Positions 1 through 7,638 of a stretch of 64,000 nucleotides of DNA are shown here, one piece after another. The stretch spans positions 124,001-188,000 of the forward strand of contig NZ_JAINVH010000006.1 in NCBI RefSeq assembly GCF_020400825.1, read 5' to 3'. Origin of the DNA: Streptomyces sp. HPF1205 (GTDB lineage Bacteria > Actinomycetota > Actinomycetes > Streptomycetales > Streptomycetaceae). The translations under genes were made by a program, and so were the position numbers. The notes under the pieces were generated by a model, which was given only the letters and a program-made list of their open reading frames with translations, ran no database searches and was not told the DNA's origin. Each line of letters opens with the position of its first letter. Position 1 is the stretch's first letter.

Positions 1-1
1 A

Positions 2-274
2 TCACGCGTCCTGGCCTTCCGCCTCGGCCAGCTTCTTCTCGGTCAGGGCGGCGATGTCGGCGACGGTGAAGTCCACCCGCACCTCGCCGGCCACGAAGGC
101 CACCCCGTACTTCTTCTTGATGGCCAGGCTCAGCTCGACGCCGCCGAGCGAGTCGATGCCCAGGGTCTTCAGGTCCACCGCCGGGGACAGGTCCTCGGCG
201 GGCACGTGGAAGCGGGTGCGCAGGGTGTCGATGACGAACTGCTCCAGGTCGGTGGTGCCCTGGCCGTCGCTCAT
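2..274 (-). CDS. acyl carrier protein
   Basis: A 90-residue acyl carrier protein that would carry acyl or beta-ketoacyl chains on a phosphopantetheine arm in the cytoplasm. The attachment motif IDSLGG is visible, with the modified serine at about residue 42, and the length and helix pattern (EQFVIDTLRTRF at the start, VADIAALTEKKLAEA at the end) match type II carrier proteins. The ATG start follows a purine-rich stretch. It lies about 95 bases downstream of a HAD phosphatase and an AfsA-family gene on the same strand, so it probably supplies the acyl donor for that pathway rather than housekeeping fatty acid synthesis; this is inference. The gene ends two bases from the left edge, so the cluster probably continues outside. 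Confidence 0.93.
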   Translation of the reverse strand: MSDGQGTTDLEQFVIDTLRTRFHVPAEDLSPAVDLKTLGIDSLGGVELSLAIKKKYGVAFVAGEVRVDFTVADIAALTEKKLAEAEGQDA

Positions 275-369
275 GGTCGGTCCTCTCGGTCGGATTCGCG
301 GGGTCGTCGGGGTGGTGCGGTCGTGCGGTCGTCCGGTGGTGCGGTCGTTCGGTGGCGCGGGCCGGGGGA

Positions 370-1038
370 TCAGACCCCCAGCGGGTCGAGGTCCAGCAGG
401 GCGGCGACCTCGGCGATGGCCTGGGCGGGGTCGGTGAAGCGGACCGCGCGCCAGCCGGCCGCCACGGCCCCCTCGCAGTTGACCGGCATGTCGTCCACGA
501 GCAGGCACTCCCCGGGCGTGGCACCGGCGGCTTCGGCGGCGATCTCGAAGATCCGGCGCATCGGCTTGCGGGCGCCGGCCCGGTGGGAGACGACCACCTG
601 CTCGAACAGCCCCTCGGGCGGCACCATCCGCCGCCAGTACGGGTCCCAGCCCGGCGGCATGTTGGACAGCATCCCGACGAACAGGCCGTGCGCCTTGAGC
701 CGGCGCAGCCAGTCCAGCCACTCCTGGACGACGGGCCGGTCGGCGAACCAGACGGCGCCGAAGTCGCGGAGGTCCGCGGTCACGCCGAAGTCCTCGGCGA
801 GCACCCGCTCGACCTGCGCGGCCCACTCCTTCTCGGTGACCAGCGGGGTGTCCAGCGGCTCCATGGCGTCCTCGGTGCCGTAGCGGGCGGTCACCTTCAT
901 GACGGCCTTCCGCAGCATCTCGGGGGCGACCTGGACGTGCGCGCAGAACGCCCTGGTGGACTCGTCCCCCGAGGGGGTCAGCACACCGCCGAAGTCCGTC
1001 CACACCGCCCGCACCGGGCGCGGCTCGGCGGCGCTCAC
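370..1038 (-). CDS. HAD-superfamily hydrolase (probable phosphatase)
   Basis: A 222-residue haloacid-dehalogenase-fold hydrolase. Motif I reads WTDFGGVLTPS with the nucleophile at Asp15; the second Asp of the classical DxD phosphatase motif is Gly17, as in YihX-like sugar-phosphate phosphatases. Motif II is LSNM, the lysine motif is ARKPMRR, and motif IV is LLVDDMPVN. The GTG start overlaps the AfsA-family stop codon (GTGA), so the two are translationally coupled. Known AfsA-type pathways need a dephosphorylation step (for example MmfP, a HAD protein beside the AfsA homologue MmfL), so the likely substrate is the phosphorylated condensation product. That substrate is inference; the fold call is firm. 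Confidence 0.88.
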   Translation of the reverse strand: MSAAEPRPVRAVWTDFGGVLTPSGDESTRAFCAHVQVAPEMLRKAVMKVTARYGTEDAMEPLDTPLVTEKEWAAQVERVLAEDFGVTADLRDFGAVWFADRPVVQEWLDWLRRLKAHGLFVGMLSNMPPGWDPYWRRMVPPEGLFEQVVVSHRAGARKPMRRIFEIAAEAAGATPGECLLVDDMPVNCEGAVAAGWRAVRFTDPAQAIAEVAALLDLDPLGV

Positions 1039-2069
1039 CGGGTCACCGCCGTGGCGGTGGCGGCGGCCGGTTCCTCGACCCGCAGCGCGAACCGGGCCAC
1101 CGTCTCGCCGCCCTGGGTGAGCGTCACCTCGACACCGCGGGCCCCGCCGGAGCCGCCGGGCGCGTCCCGCCCGTCCGGGTTCGCGGTGATCTCGACGGGG
1201 GAGTCGAGTTCGGCGAACCGCGTGAACTCGGCGGTCATCCCCGTCACCGCGGCCGCCGGCGTACGGTCCGGCCGCCCCGCCCCGTCCGCCCCGTCCGCCC
1301 CGGCCGCCACCGCCAGCTTGGCGGCCTGAGCGGCGGCCTCGATCAGCGCCATGCCGGGGAAGTGGTCCAGGGGATGGTCGAAGATGGTGGGGTGCGTGCC
1401 GGCGACGCCGAGCCGGGCCGCGATGCCCTCGGGGGTGCGCCGGGCGTCGGTGAGCAGCACGTTGCGCGGATCGGTGCGGCCGACCATGGCGGGCGGGACC
1501 GGCAGGCCGCGCACCGGGCCGAGCCCTGAGGACAGCGGCACCGCGTCCGTACGGCCGCCCAGGCGCAGGAACTCGTACTCCTCGGCGGTCAGGTAGCGGC
1601 CCTCGCCGGTGATCCGCCCGATCGGCTCGCCGTTCAGCGTGAGGTCCAGCACGGCCCGCAGGGTGCGCAGTTCGCCGCCGCGCCGGTCGGCCTCGGTGCG
1701 GGCCAGCATGGTCAGCTCGCCCGGCCGGTCGCCGACCCGCGGCGCCCCCGGCCCGTCCAGCCGCGCGGACATCGACGCCATGAGGAACTTCCATTCGGCG
1801 GGCACGCCGTACCTGACGTGCGCCACGTACGTACTCGCCTGCCGGGCGCATTCGGTGAGCAGCGTCAGGTCGTACCCGGCGGCCCTGCCGGCGTCGCCGG
1901 GGAATTCGGGGACATCGAGGAAGTACGCGTGGGAGATCGGCAACTGGGCGGCGATCAAGTGCGTCTCCGCGTCCACGGCGGCCAGATCCGTGATGAATAC
2001 CTCGCTCACCGCGTACCGGTGGACGAGGGAGCGGTCCACCGTGCGCCTGAAACCCAAGTCGGTCGTCAT
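1035..2069 (-). CDS. AfsA/ScbA-family butanolide-type signal synthase
   Basis: A 344-residue protein of the AfsA family, which joins dihydroxyacetone phosphate to a beta-ketoacyl chain in making gamma-butyrolactones or methylenomycin-type furans. Two hotdog-like repeats are visible. The first spans about residues 15-110 (VHRYAVSEVFITD, LLTECARQASTYVAHVRYG). The second, near residues 225-300, contains HPTIFDHPLDHFPGMALIEA, the family signature. I chose the ATG at 2069 because GAGGA lies 5 bases upstream; an in-frame start 45 bases earlier has no such site. It overlaps the HAD gene and precedes an acyl carrier protein. No receptor-type TetR gene is visible in the window; it could lie to the left. 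The exact product class is unknown. Confidence 0.88.
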   Translation of the reverse strand: MTTDLGFRRTVDRSLVHRYAVSEVFITDLAAVDAETHLIAAQLPISHAYFLDVPEFPGDAGRAAGYDLTLLTECARQASTYVAHVRYGVPAEWKFLMASMSARLDGPGAPRVGDRPGELTMLARTEADRRGGELRTLRAVLDLTLNGEPIGRITGEGRYLTAEEYEFLRLGGRTDAVPLSSGLGPVRGLPVPPAMVGRTDPRNVLLTDARRTPEGIAARLGVAGTHPTIFDHPLDHFPGMALIEAAAQAAKLAVAAGADGADGAGRPDRTPAAAVTGMTAEFTRFAELDSPVEITANPDGRDAPGGSGGARGVEVTLTQGGETVARFALRVEEPAAATATAVTR

Positions 2070-2260
2070 CGGATCCTCGGTTGTGTTTCCGGGATGTTTC
2101 CGGATCGCCTTCACCAGAAGCCGCTTCCGGACCCCCTCTCGGCGGGGAGCGTCCCGACGTTAACCGGGGGGCAGTCACAGTCGCGTCCTCCGAACGTCAC
2201 ACCGGCGTCAAAAGCGGAATCCGCCCGCCGAATCCCCGGTATTCCCGGCGGAAAACGACC

Positions 2261-2295
2261 GGGGGCCGCACCCGGAAAACCCGGGTGCGGCCCCC
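2261..2295. terminator. perfect 15-bp stem hairpin
   Basis: GGGGGCCGCACCCGG and its exact complement flank a 5-base loop (AAAAC). It lies between the AfsA-family gene and the secreted protein gene, both on the minus strand, and could end transcription of the latter. No long T run follows, which is usual in this GC range. Confidence 0.6.
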
Positions 2296-2362
2296 GTGAA
2301 GAGCCGGCGGAACGGTTGCGAATCCGCCGGCGGAAGGGCTGGTGAAGGGATGATGACGGGTC

Positions 2363-2501
2363 GGCGAAAGGCCCGGCGAGAGGGTCGGTGAAAGGATTGG
2401 CGAGAGGTTCGCGAGAGGTTCGCGAGAGGTTCGCGAGAGGATTGACGAAAGGGTCCGTGAAAGAGTCGGTGAGAGGGCCGGTGAAAGGGCCGGCGAAAGC
2501 C
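2363..2501. repeat. imperfect 12-bp tandem array, about 11.5 units
   Basis: The unit is GGYGARAGGNNN. Examples are GGCGAAAGGCCC, GGCGAGAGGGTC and GGTGAAAGGATT, and three central units are 11 bp (GCGAGAGGTTC). The 11-bp units destroy any continuous reading frame, so selection for a protein repeat is unlikely. Confidence 0.85.
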
Positions 2502-2605
2502 TTACGGGCGGCCGGTGCGCGAGCCGGCGGACCCGTGGGGAAGCGGCTTTCCCGGCGGCTTCGGCGTCCCCAGCGGCCACCGAAGCCGCCGGGGACGGCG
2601 GTGAG

Positions 2606-3136
2606 TCAGCCGCAGAGCCTGATGGTGACCGAGTCCTCGGTGGCCGTGGTCTTCGTGTTGGAGACCGTGCCGGTCTTTCCGGCGTAGCCGCCGCTGGTGC
2701 CGATGCCGGTGATGGTGGTCGTCCGGCCGGCGTTGGCGGCGACGGTGTCGATGACGCCGACCGACTCGACGTTCCCGCCGGGCAGGGCGAAGGTGGCGTC
2801 GTACGTGGCCATCAGGTGGCCGGTGGACGGGTCGGTGTACGCGATGTACGCCGACCCGTCGCGGGTGCCGATCACGTTGCCGGCCGCGTCCAGGATGTTG
2901 TCGTGGAACTTCGCGGAGTCGCCGACGCTGGGCCCGGCCGGAGCCGCGTCCGAGTAGTCGAAGACGAGCTGGACCGAGGTGACGGTCAGGCTGTCGCAGG
3001 CGTGCGTGGTGGTGGCCGTCGCGGCGCCGGCCGGGGCGGCCGTCCCTATGCCGACGGCCGCCAGGGCCGCCACGGCGACCCCTCCGACCAGGGCTTTCTT
3101 CCCCCGTCGGTCCAGCTGAACGGTGTTCTTGCGCAT
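2606..3136 (-). CDS. secreted allene-oxide-cyclase-barrel-like protein
   Basis: A 176-residue exported protein. The N-terminus has basic residues (RRGKKA), a hydrophobic core (LVGGVAVAALAAVGIGTAA) and a likely signal peptidase site near APAGAA, residues 35-40. The mature part resembles the allene oxide cyclase/dirigent eight-strand barrel: a VGDSAKFHDNILDAAGNVIG segment, then a FALPGGNVESVG strand and a GGYAGKTGTV turn. Two cysteines (CDSL near the mature start, RLCG at the end) could form a disulfide joining the barrel ends. The ATG at 3136 follows GGAGG by 7 bases; a GTG immediately before is less well placed. Bacterial members often have unknown roles, some as cyclases in natural product pathways. 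Function here is unknown. Confidence 0.75.
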   Translation of the reverse strand: MRKNTVQLDRRGKKALVGGVAVAALAAVGIGTAAPAGAATATTTHACDSLTVTSVQLVFDYSDAAPAGPSVGDSAKFHDNILDAAGNVIGTRDGSAYIAYTDPSTGHLMATYDATFALPGGNVESVGVIDTVAANAGRTTTITGIGTSGGYAGKTGTVSNTKTTATEDSVTIRLCG

Positions 3137-3461
3137 CACATGTCCTCCGAGTTCCCCCGCGGCTCTTCCTGGCGCGGTGCGTGCTCCGCATCCTGTGCGA
3201 GCCGCCTAGCGGCGCCCTAAGCGATCCCTTGCCGAGCCGCCGGACGGCCGGTGGGAAGCGCGGGAAGCCCCCCGTCCTCGCCCGCGGCTGTCCGGATTGT
3301 CCCCCGTCGGCGGGCGGGACTGATGACAGTGGATGCCGTCGTCATCGCCGCAGGTCAGAACATTGCGTTGGACGATGTTGGTCATCGGGTCGTGGGATGC
3401 GGGATAATGGCCGAGAACCAATGTGTTCGAGTCCGAGCTGGTTTCAGGAAGGGGAACGAGC
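3137..3461. other. divergent intergenic region with probable DUF3117 promoter
   Basis: No gene is seen in these 325 bases. A -10-like GATAAT at 3403-3408 with a weak -35 TTGGTC at 3378-3383 (19-base spacer) would drive the plus-strand DUF3117 gene with a leader of about 50 bases. Confidence 0.4.
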
Positions 3462-3629
3462 ATGGCGGCCATGAAGCCGCGGACGGGTGACGGCCCGCTC
3501 GAGGTGACCAAGGAGGGGCGGAGCATCATCATGCGCGTTCCGCTGGAGGGCGGCGGGCGGCTTGTCGTCGAGCTGACCCCTGACGAGGCGGATGCCCTCG
3601 GGGATGCGTTGAAGAAGGCCATCGCCTGA
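3462..3629 (+). CDS. DUF3117 small protein
   Basis: A 55-residue protein almost invariant across actinobacteria (DUF3117): MAAMKPRTGDGPLEVTKEG at the start and LVVELTPDEADALGDALKKA near the end. Its role is unknown; its small size and extreme conservation suggest a structural or regulatory partner function. The ATG at 3462 is supported by AGGAAGGGG upstream and by the family's usual N-terminus; a longer in-frame start at 3423 has no ribosome site. It stands alone and converges on the methyltransferase gene, with a strong hairpin between them. Confidence 0.93.
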   Translation: MAAMKPRTGDGPLEVTKEGRSIIMRVPLEGGGRLVVELTPDEADALGDALKKAIA

Positions 3630-3651
3630 GACCAGCACCCACGGAATTCGT

Positions 3652-3681
3652 CGCGGCCACGTACTCGTGTACGTGGCCGCG
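3652..3681. terminator. bidirectional terminator hairpin
   Basis: A perfect 13-bp stem (CGCGGCCACGTAC and complement) with tetraloop TCGT lies between the convergent DUF3117 and methyltransferase genes. Confidence 0.75.
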
Positions 3682-3689
3682 CCTCGTTG

Positions 3690-4358
3690 TCAGCGCCCGC
3701 GCACCGCGCACAGCAGGCCGTCGTCCGTGGGCAGCAGGACGGGGGCGAGGTCCGGGCTGTCGCGCACCGCTCGCATGAGGTCGCGCAGGGCGAGGGCCTC
3801 GGCGTCCTGGTGGGCCGCGTTCAGCGCGCGGCCCTGGGCGAAGGCCCCCTCGAAGCAGACGACTCCGCCGGGCCGCAGCAGCCGCAGCGACTCCTGGAGG
3901 TAGTCCAGGTACTCCAGCCGGTCGGCGTCGCAGAAGACGAGGTCGTAGCCGCCGTCGGTGAGGCGGGGCAGCACGTCCAGGGCGCGGCCGCAGATGAAAC
4001 GGGACCGGTTCGCGGCGAACCCGGCCTCCCGGTAGCCCTCCCGGGCGAGCTGCTGGCGGTCCGGCTCGGTGTCCACCGTGGTGAGCACCCCGTCCTGGCG
4101 CATCCCGTGCAGCAGGTGGATGCCCGACACCCCCGTACCGGTGCCGATCTCGACCACCGACTTCGCGTCCCCCGCGGCGGCGAGCAGCCGCAGCGCCGCC
4201 CCCGTACCCGGTGACACGGGGCGCAGACCGTGCGCGTGCGAGCGGTCGCGGGCACGTATGAGGGCGTCGTCCTCGGCGACGAAAGCGTCGGCGAACGCCC
4301 AGCCCGCCTGCCGGTTGCCGGTAATGGCCCTCTCCGCCCTCTCACGATCCGCCGTCAC
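3690..4358 (-). CDS. SAM-dependent O-methyltransferase
   Basis: A 222-residue class I methyltransferase of the O-methyltransferase family 3 type (catechol-O-methyltransferase-like). The SAM-binding glycine motif [12 protein letters not shown] is near residue 68, followed by an acidic residue after TTVDTEPD, then [16 protein letters not shown] and [12 protein letters not shown]. The substrate is unknown. A GTG start at 4358 fits the family length; upstream in-frame starts would add a non-conserved, arginine/proline-rich segment. It is divergent from the ECF sigma gene, the same arrangement as the methyltransferase next to sigE in mycobacteria, so the pairing is old, though any functional link is unproven. 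Confidence 0.85.
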   Translation of the reverse strand: MTADRERAERAITGNRQAGWAFADAFVAEDDALIRARDRSHAHGLRPVSPGTGAALRLLAAAGDAKSVVEIGTGTGVSGIHLLHGMRQDGVLTTVDTEPDRQQLAREGYREAGFAANRSRFICGRALDVLPRLTDGGYDLVFCDADRLEYLDYLQESLRLLRPGGVVCFEGAFAQGRALNAAHQDAEALALRDLMRAVRDSPDLAPVLLPTDDGLLCAVRGR

Positions 4359-4432
4359 GGTCCGCGGCACTGGTCCGCGGCGGGCGCCCCACGACGGTGG
4401 CCCCCCGCCGGGCGACTGTATCCGCTGGGGCC

Positions 4433-4459
4433 GGGAACCCGCGGACGGGACCGCGCGTT
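4433..4459 (+). promoter_or_regulatory. candidate ECF sigma autoregulatory promoter
   Basis: GGAACC followed after 16 bases by CGTT lies about 95 bases upstream of the sigma factor start. This is the spacing and sequence of promoters read by SigE-type ECF sigma factors, which suggests self-activation. Confidence 0.45.
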
Positions 4460-4550
4460 GAGCTGGTGCAAGGAAAAAGGGGAGCGCGGGCCGTGGCCCC
4501 CTCCCGGATGGCAACAGCGCACTTATCCGGAGCTAACGGGCGAGGTGGAT

Positions 4551-5336
4551 ATGGTAGGGGCTCTACTGGAGACCACCAGAGCCGACAGGGGAGGTGCGGC
4601 TGCGGCCGGTGACCGGAAGGCGTTCCCTCGCTTTCGCAGGTCGGCCGGACAGCCGAAATCCGTGACCAACACCGCTGACGATTCCCTCCGCGCCGACGAC
4701 TCCGCCGACGGGCACGCCGTGACCGGGACGGCCGGTTTCGCCGTCGGCGGAGACCCCCAGACGTGGACCCCTCCCTCCTGGGAGGAGATCGTCAGCACGC
4801 ACAGTGCCCGGGTCTACCGGCTGGCGTACCGCCTGACCGGCAACCAGCACGACGCGGAGGACCTCACCCAGGAGGTCTTCGTGCGGGTCTTCCGTTCCCT
4901 GTCCACCTACACGCCCGGCACCTTCGAGGGCTGGCTGCACCGCATCACCACCAACCTCTTCCTGGACATGGTGCGGCGCCGCCAGCGCATCCGGTTCGAC
5001 GCCCTCGGCGAGGACGCGGCGGAGCGGCTGCCCAGCCGCGAGCCGTCCCCCGCGCAGCACTTCAACGACACGCACTTCGACGCGGACGTCCAGCAGGCGC
5101 TGGACACCCTCGCCCCGGAATTCCGGGCCGCCGTGGTGCTGTGCGACATCGAAGGGCTGTCGTACGAGGAGATCGCCGCGACCCTGGGCGTCAAGCTGGG
5201 CACGGTGCGCAGCCGCATCCACCGCGGCCGCTCGCACCTGCGCAAGGCTCTGGAGCACCGGGCGCCCGGCGTCCGGCCGGCCCCCGCGCTCGCTGCCACC
5301 GCACCGGAACCTGGCCTGGAGGGCGGGAGAACGTGA
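4551..5336 (+). CDS. ECF sigma factor (mycobacterial SigE-like)
   Basis: A 261-residue extracytoplasmic-function sigma factor. After a variable N-terminal segment of about 75 residues come region 2 ([20 protein letters not shown], then VFRSLSTY and the [19 protein letters not shown] core-binding and -10 recognition helix) and region 4 ([40 protein letters not shown]), the -35 recognition helix-turn-helix. The ATG at 4551 follows AGGTGGAT. Its stop overlaps the GTG start of a zinc anti-sigma gene, so the pair is coupled. Neighbours (methyltransferase, anti-sigma, tatB, mrp) match mycobacterial sigE, implying a cell-envelope or redox stress role; note that Streptomyces sigE is the name of a different sigma factor. 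Confidence 0.92.
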   Translation: MVGALLETTRADRGGAAAAGDRKAFPRFRRSAGQPKSVTNTADDSLRADDSADGHAVTGTAGFAVGGDPQTWTPPSWEEIVSTHSARVYRLAYRLTGNQHDAEDLTQEVFVRVFRSLSTYTPGTFEGWLHRITTNLFLDMVRRRQRIRFDALGEDAAERLPSREPSPAQHFNDTHFDADVQQALDTLAPEFRAAVVLCDIEGLSYEEIAATLGVKLGTVRSRIHRGRSHLRKALEHRAPGVRPAPALAATAPEPGLEGGRT

Positions 5337-6151
5337 GCAGCAGCGGCACAGGCGAGGACCGTTCCGCACCTGCCGAGCAGCACCTCGGCGACCGGCTGGC
5401 CGCCTTCGTCGACGGTGAGCTGACCGGCGACAGCAGGGACCGGGTCCTCGCCCACCTGGCGACATGTCCGCAGTGCAAGGCGGCCGCCGCGGAGCAGCGG
5501 CGGCTGAAGAGCGTGGTCGCGGCCTCGGAGCTGCCCGCCATATCGGCCGGGCTGCTGGCGAGGCTGCAAGGGCTGCCCGGCATGGACGGCGGCGACGGCT
5601 CGCCGCCGCGCGCCGGGCACGGACCCGACCGGCTCCCGGACCGGGTGACCGGCCGCGGCGGCGAGGACCGGCCCGCCCGGCGGCGCGGCCCGTTCGAACT
5701 GCTCGGCTCCGCCCCGGGCGCCGACGCGGGCCCCGGGCTCCTCGGCGCCGGCCGGCGCGGCGGCTTCTCGTACCTCACCCCGGCCCACGACCTGCTCGCC
5801 GACGCCGACTCCCCGGCCCGCGGCTTCCGGGTGCACGAGCCCTCGCGCGGGCGGCGGTTCGCCTTCGCGGCGGCCGGCGCCTTCTCCATGGCCGCGATCG
5901 CCCTGGGCAGCGCCCTCCCGATGGAGGCCGCGGTCGACGGCAGCGCCCGCCCGGACGACGGCCCGGCGGTGAGCCCGGTCAGCGCGAACTCGGTGTCCGA
6001 CACGCGCGGCGTGGTCCCGCGCGGCGTGCTGGAGTCGACCCGGCGCCCGGCGGTGTCCACCCCGGCGACGGCTCCCCCGCCGGTGGTCTTCGCCGCCGCG
6101 GCGGCGGCCATCACGGTGCCGGTCCCCGGCAGTACGCACGTGCGGCACTGA
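5333..6151 (+). CDS. zinc anti-sigma factor (RseA-like)
   Basis: A 272-residue putative anti-sigma factor. Near residues 35-45 it has HLATCPQC, the HxxxCxxC zinc-binding motif of ZAS anti-sigma domains, within the usual [20 protein letters not shown] helix. A long low-complexity, Gly/Pro/Arg-rich middle follows. A hydrophobic stretch [20 protein letters not shown] near residue 185 could be a membrane segment, leaving an Ala/Pro/Thr-rich tail outside. The GTG start overlaps the sigma factor stop (GTGA) and has GGAGGGCGGGAG upstream. It should hold the sigma factor inactive until stress. No HtrA-like protease gene follows, unlike the mycobacterial operon. Confidence 0.85.
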   Translation: MSSSGTGEDRSAPAEQHLGDRLAAFVDGELTGDSRDRVLAHLATCPQCKAAAAEQRRLKSVVAASELPAISAGLLARLQGLPGMDGGDGSPPRAGHGPDRLPDRVTGRGGEDRPARRRGPFELLGSAPGADAGPGLLGAGRRGGFSYLTPAHDLLADADSPARGFRVHEPSRGRRFAFAAAGAFSMAAIALGSALPMEAAVDGSARPDDGPAVSPVSANSVSDTRGVVPRGVLESTRRPAVSTPATAPPPVVFAAAAAAITVPVPGSTHVRH

Positions 6152-6306
6152 GCGGAGCACGACGGCGGCCGGCCCGGCGGGACGGTGGCGGCCGAGGGCC
6201 CCGCGGCGGTGTGACGCGCGGTGCTCCCCGTGCCCTCGGGTACTCCCGGGGTTGAGCCGGGCGAGGTACCGTAACGTGAGCTGTGGACGTCCCAAGGAGC
6301 TGCAAG

Positions 6307-6789
6307 GTGTTCTTCGACATAGGCCCGCTTGAGCTGGTCGCGATCGTGGTCCTTGCCGTGCTCGTCTTCGGCCCGGACAAGCTGCCCAAGCTCATCCAGG
6401 ACGTGATGGGCTTCATCCGCAAGGTGCGGGAGTTCTCCGACAGCGCGAAAGAGGACATCCGCCGTGAGCTCGGCCCGGAGTTCAAGGACTTCGAGTTCGA
6501 GGACCTGAACCCCAAGACGTTCATCCGCAAGAACCTGATGAGCGGCGAGGACGACGAGTACGGCCTGAAGGAGCTCAAGGAGATCGGCAGCACCTTCGAC
6601 CTGCGCAAGGACATGGCCGAGGTCACCGACGCGGTGAACGGCGTGAAGCCCGCCACCGCCGCCGCCGGGACAGCGGCCGCCGGTGCCGCGAGCGCCTCCG
6701 GCGGCTCCTCCGCGACCCCCGACCGGCTGCGCAAGCCGGACCCGGCGGACCCCGGCGAGACACCGCCGTTCGACTCCGACGCCACCTGA
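6307..6789 (+). CDS. tatB: Sec-independent translocase subunit TatB
   Basis: A 160-residue Tat subunit. One N-terminal membrane helix (FDIGPLELVAIVVLAVLVFG) ends in the PDKLPKL hinge and is followed by an amphipathic helix (IQDVMGFIRKVREFSDSAKE). This gives the TatA/B fold, with the longer cytoplasmic tail of TatB. TatB binds twin-arginine signal peptides with TatC. The GTG start is 7 bases after AAGGAG; an upstream in-frame start would put charged residues before the helix. The tail is Ala/Ser/Pro-rich. It stands 155 bases after the anti-sigma gene with its own likely promoter. Confidence 0.93.
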   Translation: MFFDIGPLELVAIVVLAVLVFGPDKLPKLIQDVMGFIRKVREFSDSAKEDIRRELGPEFKDFEFEDLNPKTFIRKNLMSGEDDEYGLKELKEIGSTFDLRKDMAEVTDAVNGVKPATAAAGTAAAGAASASGGSSATPDRLRKPDPADPGETPPFDSDAT

Positions 6790-6934
6790 GCACGCGCGTC
6801 AAGAGGTTCGTACTTTTTCACCCCATTGGGTGCGCTTTTTCCGTGTGTTCGACGTCACCCCACGCCGTTTCGGCCCACCAACCCAGCCGGGGTCGGGCAA
6901 GATGGCAAGTCGCCCAGGAGGGCATGGAGGAGGC

Positions 6935-7558
6935 GTGACCCAGATGGAGACGAAGACCGGCATGGCACAGGGCGCGGTCGACGGTTACTTGATGGCCGAC
7001 TTCCCCTGGTACGGGCTCGACGAGGCGTTCACCGGGCGCCGCTGGCTCACCACGGTGGGGACGAACGCGAACGGCACCGTGGAGTACGGCTCGACCGGGC
7101 ACGGCGACGAACCCACCCTCAAGGCCGACCCCGCCGACCCCGAGGCGCTGCGGTTCGCCGTCGTGGTGACGGTGGCCCACCGCCCGCTGCGGCAGAGCGC
7201 CGACGGCACCGGCGTCCTGGAGGCCACCTCGGTCTCCTCGGCGGCCTGGCTGGCCGGTTCCGGGCTGCTGTCGGCCACCTGGCCCACCCACATGGACCGC
7301 TCGCTGCGGCAGGACTGGATGGACCAGCAGACCGCCGCCGCCTGGGAGCTCGCGGACGACCTCGGCGGCCCCGGCTGGTCCACCCTCACCCTTCCGGTGG
7401 ACGGCACGCCGACGCCCTTCCACTACCGGGAGTCGGAGTACGGCTGGGTGATGGCCGGTTCGGCGAACGGCGTGCACCTGGGGGCGTACGGGCGCGGCAT
7501 GAGCGCCTACGGCCTCGCGCTCGCCGTGATCAAGGACATCACCGCGTACGCGGACTGA
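6935..7558 (+). CDS. conserved hypothetical protein
   Basis: A 207-residue soluble protein with no signal peptide, membrane segment or motif I recognise. It is rich in aromatic residues (YLMADFPWYGLDEAF, SAAWLAGSGLLSATW) and has a DWMDQQTAAAWELADDLGG stretch. Codon use is normal for the window, so it is a real gene. The GTG start at 6935 has GGAGGAGG just upstream; an ATG three codons later is possible. It sits between tatB and mrp and converges on mrp with a strong hairpin between. Function unknown. Confidence 0.8.
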   Translation: MTQMETKTGMAQGAVDGYLMADFPWYGLDEAFTGRRWLTTVGTNANGTVEYGSTGHGDEPTLKADPADPEALRFAVVVTVAHRPLRQSADGTGVLEATSVSSAAWLAGSGLLSATWPTHMDRSLRQDWMDQQTAAAWELADDLGGPGWSTLTLPVDGTPTPFHYRESEYGWVMAGSANGVHLGAYGRGMSAYGLALAVIKDITAYAD

Positions 7559-7564
7559 GACCGG

Positions 7565-7614
7565 GGCGGCGGGCGCGCGGCCCACCGCTCCGGCCGGGCC
7601 GCGCGCCCGCCGCC
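7565..7614. terminator. 19-bp stem convergent terminator
   Basis: GGCGGCGGGCGCGCGGCCC and its exact complement flank a 12-base loop. It lies between the hypothetical gene and mrp, which converge. Confidence 0.7.
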
Positions 7615-7638
7615 TCCCCCGTACGGCCCAGGGCGGGC

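Larger units (their letters stand above)
2070..2605. other. 536-base non-coding interval with repeat array and hairpin
   Basis: Between the AfsA-family start and the stop of the secreted protein gene no convincing gene is seen. The interval contains a 12-bp imperfect repeat array and a strong hairpin, listed separately. The minus-strand open frame across it reads as LSPTLSP-like repeats but is broken by 11-bp units and lacks a family match. Confidence 0.6.

Noticed and set aside
2197..2580. A minus-strand protein of LSPT-like repeats
   Set aside because: Three 11-bp units break the repeat frame and there is no ribosome site or family match.
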